From Chromera velia (lineage: Eukaryota > Sar > Chromeraceae), in assembly GCA_018398765.1 (NCBI GenBank), contig JAHBMJ010005147.1, forward strand, positions 1-37,500: a DNA stretch of 37,500 nucleotides. Reading direction: 5' to 3'. The notes beneath the pieces are model-generated. The model did not search any database. It saw only the letters and a program-made list of their open reading frames with translations, and was not told where the DNA came from. Shown piece by piece: positions 19,144-34,527 of the stretch. The translations under genes were made by a program, and so were the position numbers. Each line of letters begins with the position of its first letter. The stretch's first letter is position 1.

Positions 19144-20775
19144 CTTCGGGTGGGCTCCTGGTACTCAGGGTCCTCAGGGGACCTCGGGATTCTCTCTCTC
19201 TTCTGTCCTGCAACGTGATGGAAGAGTTAAGGGGAGTATGGAGGCGTGTGTGAAGATCCATAGAGATGTGAAGAGAAGAGAGAAAGACGAAGGAGGGAGG
19301 AATGTAGAAAAGGTGTATCGGACGTGTTTGTTCAGCTTGTCGGTAGACTTCTTTTTTCTTTTTTCTTCGTTCTCTTTTCTTGGCAGAGGGGTTGTGGGGC
19401 CGTTTGCCATCGTGCGTGACAAAAGAATTGTCTGCCGGCAGGCGGAGAGGGAAAAGGGGGTTCGAGCTGCTTGAATCGAAGAGTCACAGCGGGTATGTTT
19501 CTGGCACTTTGTGCCTGTTTGCCCTTTGCCTGTCGGTCTCTTTTATCCTTCGTGTATCTTTCTCATGCACGAGGTTTCTGTGACACAATCTGCCTCTCTT
19601 GCAAGTATGTGCACGACTGGGTGCACGACTCCTGTCCATCAGTCATCCTTTTTGCACCAGGCGCTGCATGCTTGTTTCGCAGCAGCTCATGCAGCCGCGA
19701 ATAATTGTAAGAGTAAGACGAAGCCGATTGAGGGACAGAAAAAATGATTGTGTTTAATTGATTGTAATCAATACTAATCATTACAAATTTAGTGTTCTTA
19801 GAAATGTTCTGATAGTGTATGGCTGCGCGGTAGTGTTTCTGACACTGTTTTATCCAAACAAACGGCTTTGTACGTTTAATTGAATTGAATTGAATTGATT
19901 CACATGTGGTATACATGTGGTTGTTAAAGCCGCTAAGCCAACCTTTTGTGTTGTGGCCAACTCATGTCACTGGCATGCTACAGATTGATTGATTTAATTG
20001 ATTGATTGATTGATAGTATGTTCCGCCCTAGGGCCTTCCCGCTATGTCTATCTGTATAGATATGATCTAAGATATCTATAGATATCGACCAATGATGCAA
20101 CTAAGTTGTATTCATACCTGCTTACCTGGATTGAGAAAAGCATGGCAATGCAGACTTTAAGTTAGAGCATTTAATACTAGATAATAGTCTAGATTTGATA
20201 TTCTGATGCATATGTAATTAAGGTTCAAATTTTGAAGCTTAATGATGTTATTACTTGTAAGTTAGTAAGCTTAGCTTCACGTCAGTGTTCATCCATCATC
20301 ATTCCTTATTTAATCCTTATTTAAGATAATAACTTGTAAGTTAGTAAGTCAATCCCACGACTGTTTTACTTCTATCACTACTTACAAGTGGGGAGTGAGT
20401 CTGAGTGACCAGGGTGATTATTCAATCAATGCCCCACGTTTTTAGTTTTTAAAAGAATACATTTGCCATTCAAATTACGCAATCAATCAAGTTCAGCATT
20501 GCATTGAAACAGCTGCGCATGAATGTATGTTGCTAGGTATGTTGAACAATACCCGGTTGATTGAAGTTAAGTTCAATCGTGCTGTGCATGAGTTACGATG
20601 CTGAAATACTGTCTAAAGGGGAGTCTGTGTTGTCGGTAGGCTACAGTGGCCTTCGGCGTAACAAAGAAGTTCACATTTCAGTGATACCCCCAAAGACAGG
20701 CCACCAAGAGACTGGTAAGGGTGGAAGGATCTGCTGCGTTTCGCTAGAGAATAGTTTTGTTCCAGGTTTTGTTCA
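19144..20775. other. Intergenic between convergent genes
   Basis: The likely 3' regions of the VWA gene (+) and the signal-peptide gene (-) meet here. GC falls after 19740. TTGATTGATTGATTGAT lies at about 19985-20013. GATATCTATAGATATC lies near 20070, and a direct repeat of CTTGTAAGTTAGTAAG lies at about 20256 and 20327. Open frames in 19170-19750 are Ser/Phe/Cys-rich and not convincing. Confidence 0.5.
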
Positions 20776-22561
20776 TCAAGATCCGAAAGGAGCGGGTAGG
20801 GCCGAGGCTGCTTGACTGGCGGGCATGAAAGGAGGGGGTGCCTGTCCAGAGAGGGGCGCCGGCTGTGTGGGAGGAGCCAAGCCAGGTTGGGGGTACACTC
20901 CCGAAGTGTAGGCCCCAGGGGCGGTGGCGTGGACGTCGCCCGGGGTTGAATAGGGAGAGGCGCCAGGGTGGGCATAGGGTGACGGCTGTGCATAGGGGTT
21001 TGTCGTCGGGAGACCTGTGCCTGGTGCACTTGCATGGACATCTGTAGTGATCCCACCGGCAGCTTCCTTGATGATACTTCCAAACATACGGACTCCGTTC
21101 ACAGCCACAGCCTCGAATGTGATGGTGTGGGGGTTCACAAACGTTCCTCGAACAGCCACTTGAAGAGACGTGCCTTCATAGTGCTCTGTCCAAATCAACC
21201 GACCTGCACTCAGATTCACCTTGCCTCTCAACCACCCCCCACCGTCACTGTCACCGTGACGTCCTGTAACGTCCTGAAGTCCCATGACGTCCGGCACTGG
21301 TGTCACATCCAAGTTGTAGAAGCAGTCATGAGACTCCCCCTCCTCCGTGTATGTTCCCTTCCATGGCCCCGACACCCCCTGGGACATACCCCAGGTGGCG
21401 GTTGCCGCAATGCCCTGCTCCCTCACCCAGTGCTCTGACTGGGATCCAAACGCCTCGTACATGGCTCTGTCTGCAGGGTTGACTGTCTCTGTGTGCACCA
21501 TGCTGTTCGGAAGAGACGGGTTGGCTACCTGGACGGTGGTGATTGTGGTCTCCTCCCTGTCGGGGCAGCACAAGTCGGGGATCCAACACAAGAGGATCAC
21601 TAACAGGAACAGAAGCCAGAAGGCGTCAAAGTCTCCACTGCTGCTAGAATGAGAGACGTAGTGGTAGCTGTGGGAGGAGCCATAGCTGCAGGGAAGACAG
21701 ATCAGTCCCAGGACAGGGGTCAAGCAGGGAGCGCCTCTTTCTTTGATCATTTCCGGAGGCCTGGGAGAGAACACCTAGAGAGTCGTACAGACATGAGACA
21801 CCGAGCACGGGGGGGCAGAAAGAGGGTTGGAAAGCAGAGCGACAGGTCGAACAGATCAGCCACGGAAACAGACAAGTAGGTGGAGATAAATGGAGAACCG
21901 GGGATTGCATGTACACATTTTGTGTCATTTGGAGACACACGGAGGTAGGTGCACTGACGCATGCATACATGAAAAGAGACATGCAGGAATTTCCACGTAT
22001 CTTCGTTGACATGGAGATACATATATATGTATATATGTATGTATGTATGTATGTGTATCTGAATGAAAGACGGTCGGTCAAATTATGCATGCACCTTCTG
22101 GATGACGAGTAGCTGCTGCGGCCAGAAGACCTTCTGTACCCGGACCCTCCTTTGAAGGAAACCTCGGGAGGCAGGTCTTTTTCCTCGTCCTCTTCCTTTG
22201 CTGGGATGTTTTCAGAGGACCCCTCCTCCTCTCCATTCTGTTGCACTTCCTCAGGGAGACTCGGGTCTTCCCTTTCTTCCTCCTCGTTCAATTCATCCCT
22301 TCCCTTGTTCTGGTTCGCGTGAAAAACTTGATGTTCCCTGAGGGTGTCTGCGATGGACTCAGACACGGGCGCGGCTGGGTGCTCAGTGTCAGTGATAGAG
22401 CCATGGCCAACGTTCCTGTCCCCCTTTCCTCGTGGACCCGCCTCCTTTGTAGTGCTCTCTCTCGTCTTCAAAATTCTATCTGGAATTCGTCCTGCCTGAA
22501 ATGCTCCAAGAGAACAAAAAAAGACAGCAACCAGCAGACAAATCTTCAGTCCTCCGCACAT
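20776..22561 (-). CDS. Secreted or type I membrane protein with Pro-rich tail, two exons
   Basis: The exons are 22561-22095 and 21685-20776. The donor is AAG|GTGCAT, the acceptor CCCTGCAG|CTATGG, and the phase is kept (1377 nt, 458 residues). Residues 1-23 (MCGGLKICLLVAVFFCSLGA) are a signal peptide. Residues 24-130 are charged and acidic with Glu runs; 135-172 are Ser/Tyr/His-rich. Residues 177-196 (FWLLFLLVILLCWIPDLCC) form a membrane span. Residues 262-370 start GPWKGTYTEEG and have a repeated G-x-D, G-x-V-x-L, E-x-Y, V-x-G-x-F pattern that looks like a beta barrel or sheet domain. The C-terminal 75 residues are Pro/Ala/Gly-rich (NPYAQPSPYAHPG) and probably disordered. No family name can be given. 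It diverges from the ZIP gene across about 620 bp. Confidence 0.75.
22018..22056. repeat. (ATGT)n microsatellite in the intron
   Basis: TATATATGTATATATGTATG and four TGTA units lie inside the single intron of the minus-strand gene, about 40 bases after its donor. Confidence 0.9.
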
Positions 22562-23177
22562 TCTGAATTGGCAGAGGAAAATTCAGGTCAGTCAAACAAC
22601 GACGGAACAAAATCGCAAGCGTGCATGCGGAGAAATAATCAAAGCCCCACAACTCTGCAGCTGACTTCGCAGTAGCTTCGTCCTGGATGCTTGACCTTCG
22701 TGTCAGAGCATGGTTGGGAGCTGGTGTAGGGCGGTTTGACAGTGCCTTTGAGAATGGGTTTGCTGGTATATATTAATATGTATGGTTGAGGCGACGAGAG
22801 TGCTTATATTAATATATATACTTTTGTCAATTAACTTAATTGCAAAACTCCGTGCATGGAAGCTGCGCGCACGCGCGCGCTGCCCTCTTTTGTATCGGTA
22901 CTTCGAGTGCATCAAACCGTCCGACGACCAGCGTGTATGTATATATGGAAGAGCAGATATGGTAGCATCTGACTTCATTCTAGCTACCGGGCAAAGCGTA
23001 TATGCTGCTCAACTCTGTGCTCTAGAAAGGTACTCTTAACTTTCTTGTTCCGTCGTACAACGATTCACCTTCAGAGGCTGAAGAGGTCGATCAATCGTAT
23101 CCGTCTACGTACCCTCGATCATAAGTAAAGGCATCTGGATCACATATATATATAGATTTCAAGCTTTGTAAGTAGCC
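22562..23177. promoter_or_regulatory. Shared divergent promoter region
   Basis: The two intron-containing genes start head to head here. The region has TATATATTAATATG at about 22767 and ATTAATATATATAC at about 22807. An alternating CG tract (GCGCGCACGCGCGCGC) lies at about 22865. CATATATATATAGATT lies about 45 bp before the ZIP start codon and is a candidate core promoter. Transcription starts cannot be placed from sequence. Confidence 0.4.
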
Positions 23178-28080
<4,903 letters not shown>

Positions 28081-28232
28081 TCTCCGTGAGCCTGGTAATT
28101 CAAAATTATAATTCTTTTCTATGTTTTATGGACAAACGAATGCAACTGTGCAATCAATGTTTAAAACTGAAAAGATTCATGACTCTTAAGTTTGTATGTA
28201 TGTTTTTCTTTTCTGTTTTGAAATTATAAGTT
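28081..28232. other. 3' region of the ZIP gene
   Basis: AT-rich sequence of about 150 bp follows the stop codon. It has TATAATTCTTTT and TTTTGAAATTATAAG but no clear polyadenylation signal. It ends where the tRNA-derived repeat begins. Confidence 0.4.
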
Positions 28233-28346
28233 GTTCTGTACTACTCCGACGTGATTCGTTCATAGTAATAACAGAATTGTATAAGGTATAATCGCCTGTC
28301 CTAAAGTTGTATGAAGCTGCACGGATAGCAGGTTTGAGGGTCTATT

Positions 28347-29515
28347 TAGTGACCATGTTTGATTTGATTATATTTGATTTGATTTGATTTGATTTGAGCT
28401 TCAACCTCAAATATTTGATATTTGAGGTAAGATTTGAGGTTAACCTCTTAGGGTTCCTTACTGAGTCACTGACTTATTGTCACTCTGATTATTTTTCTCA
28501 TGACAATAGTTATCAGAACATTTCTGATGTGTGTTTCAAAAATTTAAAAAAATATATATAAAATTATAACTTATCAGTTCCGTAAAAAAAATATGCCTGT
28601 GTGGCAGTGTATATACACTAGTCACTGAGACTCACTCTAGTACTAATAGAGATTAAGAACGTAAAATTGATAGATTTGAAATTGCATATAACTTTTTGTT
28701 GATACGATAAAGTTAGAGCACGTACTAAAATTGAGGTGACAATCACTCAGCTTTATGGCACTTCCTTTTCCTCTTCTTCGTGATCACTTTCTTCAATGTG
28801 AATCGAATCGATCGGTGGTGGGAGCTGCTGAGAGCTTTTTCTCTGGCTTTTCGGCTTTCCAGGAGTGGGTGCTCCTCGGCTTCTATTCGGTTGCGGAGAG
28901 ATGACAACGGGGTGAGATGGAGAACCGCGCATACGTTTGCTATTGCTGTTAGTGTTGGAACCGTCCTGCTTCTGGGCAGCTAAGCACCTGACACTGAATC
29001 ACATTGGCCCCCTTTTGCACGGACCATATTTTTTTTGCGTACCCGGCTCTAAAAACAAATGCTTCCTTCTTCTCGTTCGACCCTGTCGGATTGTGTGACA
29101 TGTCTTTACGGGGTGTAAAATGTTTGCAGACGCTCAAAAAGGGGGCCGTAAAAGATGTTCCAGCACCAGAAAAGTTAACACAGCTGTTCGGGAAAACGTT
29201 CAGCTGATTGGCTTACCTCTGTATGAAGTAAAAAGGGGTGAAACATCAATTTTAGTGCAGCTCAAAACATTTTTTTTTTGAGAGCAAACCATCAAGATTT
29301 AGGTTTTTTCATTTGAATCAGCATGCGTGACGGATCGGTACTTGCAAAAGTTTTTTCGGGACCTTCATACTTGAGGTTGAAAGTCATATTGATCAAATAT
29401 TTGATCGTATTTGATAGGTCTTTAAACACTAGGTCCTCCCTGACTGGATATTTGATTTGAGCTTAAGTCCTACCTTAAATTAAATCAAATCAAATCAAAT
29501 CAAACATGGTTACTA
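28347..29515. mobile_element. Non-autonomous hAT-like transposon, 1169 bp
   Basis: The ends are inverted repeats: TAGTGACCATGTTTGATTTG on the left and TAGTAACCATGTTTGATTTG read inward from the right (one mismatch). Both flanks carry an exact 8-bp duplication GGTCTATT (28339-28346 and 29516-29523). The empty site GGTCTATT is preserved once at 34634-34641 in repeat copy B. An 8-bp duplication with TAGNG-type ends fits the hAT superfamily. TTTGATTTGA units are repeated inside both ends, and the palindrome CAAATATTTG occurs near each end. Two open frames (28780-28983 and 29004-29207) match no transposase, so movement would need an enzyme from elsewhere. Confidence 0.88.
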
Positions 29516-29926
29516 GGTCTATTTCAGTGTTTTTGCAGGTATGGGAAGGTTTTTGATTTTCAAGGTCTGGACTGAGGGTCCGAGATCGATCTGAGGTCGG
29601 ATGGATTTCTCTGATCCCCCTAGAAAACTTGGATGTTCTAAATCTTTCGGTAATCTTCCAGTCCATACGACGGGCCGTCATTCAAGTCTTTCGGTAGTCT
29701 TTCACTCTATAGTCTTTTATTAGAAAAGGCAGGATGCCTGGTCTTGAACCGGGTACCTTTTGCATGTTAGCCAGTTGTTTTACCAACTAGGCTGGTAGTT
29801 GCATCTTTTAATTCTTTTATAGGCATCCGATCAATCTATCTTTCCAATCTATCTCTAGGCTTTCTTGTTTCTTTTATTCTATATGAAATGCTACACAATG
29901 CGGGTCTTGACTAGTCTTGACTGCAT

Positions 29927-30167
29927 CTAGGCGACGCACAGTGGTAAAAAAAAAAAAGAATAGACATATCAAGATTTTTTTTTTCTTTTTTTTTTGTGTG
30001 TGGTGGTCAAAGGTCCAAGCAAACTTAGCAAAAGTATAGGTTTTGTAGGTAGATGTGTTTTTGTTATATGTTTGGCACTTCCAATTAATAAAATAATTTA
30101 AAAAAAAAAAAGATTAAGCTTCTCAAAATTTTTTTTTTCTTTTTTTTTATCACTGTGCATCGCCTAG
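29927..30167. mobile_element. MITE, 241 bp, 8-bp target duplication
   Basis: Inverted ends of 25 bp with two mismatches start CTAGGCGACGCACAGTGGTA (left) and CTAGGCGATGCACAGTGATA (right, read inward). The target duplication GACTGCAT is exact (29919-29926 and 30168-30175). Repeat copy B keeps the empty site once at 35053-35060. The interior is rich in A and T runs with no coding capacity. Superfamily assignment to hAT rests only on the 8-bp duplication. Confidence 0.88.
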
Positions 30168-30248
30168 GACTGCATGTTCTCTTTTATTCCTTTCTTCTTC
30201 TTTTTCTATTTTTAGTTTGGGGTTCCACTAAGACATAACATGTGCCCC

Positions 30249-31923
30249 TCCACGCCCAAATAAATCGCATCCCCGCGTCCATGTTTATTTAGCTCGGTTT
30301 CTCTCTCCATGCATGCATGCATTCTCTTTCTCTCCCTGGGTCTGTTGATTGTATTAATATATATGCCGTCTCCTTTTTGTCACTTCATTTTCTGAAAGAC
30401 TTTCTCTTGCCGGGACCAAGGACTTTCGAAAGACTTCAGTCTGCCTATTCTTCCAGCTTCCTCTCCCTGCTTCTTCTGTTCTCCGGGCGCCTTTGTTTCT
30501 CCTTTCTCTTGCTGTATGGTCTTTTGTCCCTCCGGCCCTTCTTTTCTTCTGACAGGTGAGTGGCCTTCCCTTCTCTGGTGGCTTCAATCCTTCCTGTTCC
30601 ACGTTTCCATTCTTTTTTTCCCCTTGCAGGTCTCATGTTTCTTTGGGTCCTGCTCCTTATGATGGTTTTCTTTTTCTTCTGGACCACTGTGGGCTGGCAG
30701 CCTGTCTGACAGTGTCTCCTAAGTCTGTCTCCTTAATTCTTCCTCTTTTGTCAATGCTTCCTTTCTCCTCTTCCGTACTCCCTTTGCTCTCCTTCTGTTT
30801 TTCCTTTGCTCATCTTTGTTCTTCGCCTCTGTTAACACGAGCTTCTTCTGTCTTAGATCTTCTGTTCTGTACACCGTTATCTGCCTTCTTCTTTAACTGC
30901 CTGCATGACTGGGTACTCTCCTGCTCCTTTTTTAGAAGTCTTCCTCCCTTTCTCTTTCTTCATCCTCTTGCCCCCTTTCTAGTTCTTTGTCGCACCCTCC
31001 TTTTCTTCCCTCTTTTCTTCTTGCAGGCTCTTCATTTCCTGTGGCGTTTGGTGCTTTCCCCCGGCTTTTCTGTCCAAGGTGAGCCTTTGCTGGTTATTTC
31101 TTCCTGTGTCATCGCGGGTTTTTACTGAGTGTACGTGTGGAGGTGCCCTGAAGGTAAGTCAAGTGTCAAGGTAAATCATTTTTCTAAGTTGATCACATAC
31201 TGTGTAACACCGTCTCCTCCTTCTTTCTTCATTTTCTATCTTCTCCCTTCTTCCTGCTTCTTTTTTTAGCTTCTTCTCCCTCTTGTGGATCTGTCTGTGT
31301 TGTCTTTTTTCGCAACTTCTCATGTGGTCATCGGTTTCATGGACAGAGAGTGATTGAAGCAAGGTCGGGCTTCGGCTGTCTGACCTTTCTCACACATACG
31401 TGCCTTTTCCGTCTTCTCTTCATCCTCTCTTTCTCCACCCATCCTACACTTTTCTCTCTCCCTCTGCTTGCGTGCAGAGATTCTTTTACACCCTCTGGCA
31501 TCCGTTTTTGCTATTTGGAGGCTGGTCTCTCTCCTTTTTGTGCAGGCGCTTCCTTTTCGTGCGATGACTTGATGAAGGTCAGTCATTCAGTCTGCCTATT
31601 CACTTCTTCACTCCCTCCTCCGTTTCTTTCGCATTTGGCACAATGCACTCTTCCCTTGGCCAGATGACTTTGTCTGCTTGTCCGTGATAGCTCTCCTTGA
31701 GGGATGTGGCACATTCTTTCCTTTCCATCTGTTTTGACCGCTTCGATTAAGCAGAAAGGTCAGACAGGAAGGTCAGTCATTTTATCCATGGTCTTTATTT
31801 CTTTCATTCATTTTGTCATCATTTCTCCTCTTATCTATCTTCAATTTTCTAACCTGTGTGAGGTGACACTGTGTGTGTATGTATATGAGTGGTTATATGT
31901 GTTTTGAACGTCTGTCTGTACAG
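30249..31923. other. Pyrimidine-rich plus strand, no gene supported
   Basis: The plus strand is C/T-rich for 1.6 kb, giving long Ser/Leu/Phe frames (30317-30559 and 30556-31128) and Lys/Arg/Glu frames on the other strand. Many TTGCAG and GTGAGT-like sites occur, as chance would produce in such sequence. I find no domain on either strand. Confidence 0.5.
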
Positions 31924-32310
31924 TTGGCCCCTTTCGTTCTCTTCCCACTCGCTGACCAGCGCTCTTATCAGGTCAGCCCCTTTATCTCGACCCGTCACCA
32001 ACTGTTGCCCTTTTTATATTTACCCTGTTACCCTTTTTGTACACGTCCGTATGTTTTTGCCCTGTGTATCCCTATGTATCTTTTCGGTTGGCCTCTTTGT
32101 CTCGACCCTCTTGCCGACCAACGCTCTTATCGGGTCAGCCCCTTTATCCTAGCCTTTGTTGCGACCCTCTCGTCAACCTTCTGTTTATCTTTTGTGCTTA
32201 TGTGTGTGTGTGCTTGTGTAGTTGGCCCCTTTGTCTCGACCCTCTCACCGACCAGTGCGGTATCTGGTCAGCCCCTGTATCGCGACCCTCTCACCAACTT
32301 TTTGTGTGTG
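31924..32310. repeat. Degenerate tandem repeat, three units of about 130-165 bp
   Basis: Units begin TTGGCCCCTTT near 31924, 32089 and 32221. Each has GACCAGCGCTCTTAT-like sequence, then GGTCAGCCCCTTTATC and CGACCCTCTCACCAACT. The plus-strand ORF across it (31873-32364) shows the repeat at protein level but no known fold. Confidence 0.75.
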
Positions 32311-32444
32311 TGTGTGTTTTCTAACCTGTGTATATGTTTTCTAACCTGTGTGTGTGTTTTCTAACCTGTGTGTGTATGTGTATGTGTGTGTTTTCTAACC
32401 TGTGTATGTGTTTTCTAACCTGTGTATATGTATGTGTTTTCTGA

Positions 32445-32485
<41 letters not shown>

Positions 32486-32516
32486 ATGTGTGTGTGTGTG
32501 TGTGTATATGTGTGAC
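32311..32516. repeat. TTTTCTAACCTGTGT minisatellite, then (TC)n and (TG)n
   Basis: Six or seven copies of TTTTCTAACCTGTGTATGTG-like units (20-28 bp) run to about 32446. They are followed by (TC)n and (TG)n. Confidence 0.88.
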
Positions 32517-32721
32517 GATATCTGTTTGTGGTCTACATCGCTTTGCAAGCTGCTTCGGGTGGCCAGTCCGAGCAGTCAGGCAAGGTTTGTGATGCAGGTG
32601 TGTGATGAATGTATGTATATATATTGTTTTGAATATTCTGCAGGTTGACTCAAGTGATGGTTCTTCCGTTCTCTTATAGTTTCCTCTTATATATTTTTTT
32701 TATCTCTTTTTCTTTTCCTTT

Positions 32722-33445
32722 CTCTGTTGAAGAAATTCTGCCACTTTGTCAGGGCAAGACATGTCTCTTTCGTTCGTCCAGTATCCTAAGGCTTTCTTGA
32801 AGTTTCTTCCATCCTTTGTATTTTAGAAGATATTGTGTTTCTCCCTTGTATTTTCTTCTGCCGTATATCTTTTCCACTTGATATGTCCTCTTGTTATCAT
32901 CGTCAGAATCAGAGTTCATTTCACTCTTCTTCCTCGGAGAATTTCGTTTCCATTACTAGATATGGTCCTTCGTATGTGGGTGATGAGAGTCCTTTGCTAA
33001 CTTTCTTTAGATTGTCTCTTCCAGTTCCCTTCATTACCCAGATATAATCCCCTTTCTGATAGGTCCGTATCGTTTTGTTCTCCTGGTTGAATTGCCTCTT
33101 CATTTTTTATTTAGTTGCCTCTTGGAAGGCTTTCATTCTATTCACATTTTATTTTCGGAATGCGTTTATCAAATTGATATAGTCATGCAAATGGAAGTGT
33201 TTATCTTCCTGCAAGTTTGCAAGCAAATGACAGGGGTTGCTCGGCGGTTTCCCGAAGATTACTTGGTAAGGCGATTGACCGATGCTTGTCTGATAAGTCG
33301 TGTTGTGTCTGTATTGTGTGAAGCAAAGGAGCTCATCCCATTCCCATCCTCCTTTCGTACCTTCATCTGCATAGTTTGAGATAGCGTTTTTTACGTCTGT
33401 ATTCATTCTTTCTATCCTTCCCTTCCATCTTCAGTATGTTTTTTT
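32722..33445 (-). pseudogene. Chromodomain integrase remnant of a Ty3/gypsy retrotransposon
   Basis: On the minus strand the end of an integrase core is seen at about 33445-33149. It has GIERMNTDVKNAI, then YRHNTTYQTSIGQSPYQVIF followed by GKPP, the typical ERxN and H-x-S-x-G-x-SP blocks. The integrase C-terminal region follows at 33103-32921 (YQKGDYIWVMKG and YEGPYLVM). A chromodomain follows at about 32888-32722, with TYQVEKIYGRRKYKGETQYL then LKYKGWKK and, in another frame, MSCPDKVAEFL. Stops and frame changes separate the parts. No protease, RT or gag is visible upstream, so only the 3' part of pol remains. Chromodomain integrases define chromoviruses, which target particular chromatin; this copy is inert. 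Confidence 0.72.
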
Positions 33446-34159
33446 TTTCTGTATGTCGCTTGAGAGATTTAATCCCCTTCTTCTCCCCCTTTTCTTCTGT
33501 TTGTACGTGCAGTTGGTGATTGGACCCCTCAGACTGGGTGTGGCACTGCTCCAATGGAGTAGTAGGGCAGAAGCGATTCTATGTTACCCTTAACCCTGAC
33601 CATGGTTTGTTTTCTTATAGTTTTTCAGCTTCTCATACTTTCGACAGTCACAGTATCTCCAGAATGTCCTCGCCTGGCAGGTTCGCCAGCTTTGCTCTTC
33701 AATTCCCGTGAAGCCGTGAGTCGTTTTGTGTCGGTCCCAGTGATGTTGTATGCAGTTGAACGCTCCTTCTCCATTGCCCCTTTTTTCGATATCGCTCCGT
33801 TATCTTGATTCACAGGTGGCTGCTACTCGTGAAGTGCTTGTGATGGGGTGACGGCTGCATTCTCTGGAGGTTTGCAATCTCTGTAGGCTGTTGCGGGTTT
33901 GCTGTTTCCTTCTAGCTGAGCTTTGTCTTTCGTCTTGCCTGCCCTTTTAATGAGGTACGTGTTGAATCCCTGAGTGCTTCAGGTGAACTCGTAGTTTCTC
34001 TTAATTGCTGTATCCGTAAGGTTCCTTGCTCTTGCTCTACTGTTAGAAAGTTCCTCTTTCGTCGCTTTCCACCCAAGTATGAAGGGCAGGTATCCCTCAG
34101 GTGGTCGTGTAATAGTTGCTGCTTCCTTTTGTCTCCATCTCTTCAGGGTGGGTTCTATC
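33446..34159. other. No gene recognised; may be further retrotransposon debris
   Basis: Minus-strand frames at 33625-33813 and 33979-34161 are short and without motif. Position suggests more of the decayed retrotransposon, but I cannot show it. Confidence 0.35.
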
Positions 34160-34212
34160 AAAATTTTTGACAGAGCTTCGATGTCTGCCTGGTTGCATGT
34201 GCTGGTGGGTGA

Positions 34213-34257
<45 letters not shown>

Positions 34258-34274
34258 TCTCTCTCTCTCTCTCT

Positions 34275-34324
<50 letters not shown>

Positions 34325-34445
34325 CCCTTTTTTTTTCAGTTTTTGGCAGAGCTTCGCTGTCAGGGCTGTTTTTTTTTTTCTGAAACCGCAGAAATAGGGA
34401 GGTTGCTTTTGTCTGTAGAAATTTTGGGCAGAGCTTCGCCGTAAG
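34160..34445. repeat. (TC)n tract flanked by three copies of a GGCAGAGCTTCG motif
   Basis: TTTTTGACAGAGCTTCGATG (34160), TTTTTGGCAGAGCTTCGCTG (34338) and TTTTGGGCAGAGCTTCGCCG (34421) are direct repeats. A pure pyrimidine (TC)n tract of about 100 bp (34218-34322) lies between the first two. Confidence 0.8.
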
Positions 34446-34527
34446 GTTTGTTCAGAGAATCTTTGTCTGGGTACAAGATTTTTCCAAGAAATAGAAGGGT
34501 CAACTCTTGCTGGAAACGTTACCACGT

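Larger units (their letters stand above)
28233..30248 (-). mobile_element. tRNA-derived SINE-like repeat, copy A, with two inserted transposons
   Basis: Without its two insertions this repeat is about 590 bp and matches 34528-35134 throughout. Read on the minus strand it contains a polymerase III-type promoter: box A AGCCTAGTTGG (29793-29783) and box B GGTTCAAGACC (29750-29740). The loop between them reads CTAACAT with the anticodon AAC at the centre, and a T-arm CCCGG-TTCAAGA-CCAGG follows. This resembles tRNA-Val, but the acceptor and D stems do not pair, so it is a tRNA-derived repeat and not a tRNA gene. The element is split by a 1169-bp insertion at 28347 and a 241-bp insertion at 29927. 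Confidence 0.75.

Noticed and set aside
21644-22095. Read-through version of the first exon of the minus-strand gene
   Set aside because: Past 22095 the frame runs into ATGT repeats, whereas splicing to 21685 keeps phase and gives a continuous Ser/Tyr/His region and a membrane span.
29727-29800. Functional tRNA-Val gene
   Set aside because: Box A and box B are good and the T-arm nearly pairs, but the acceptor and D stems do not, and the sequence lies in a repeat also found at 34.5 kb.
30556-31128. 190-codon plus-strand ORF
   Set aside because: Ser/Leu/Phe composition comes from the C/T-rich strand; no domain, and GTGAGT or TTGCAG sites are expected by chance here.
31873-32364. 163-codon ORF over the tandem array
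   Set aside because: Its internal repetition follows the DNA repeat and the composition is that of the C/T-rich strand.
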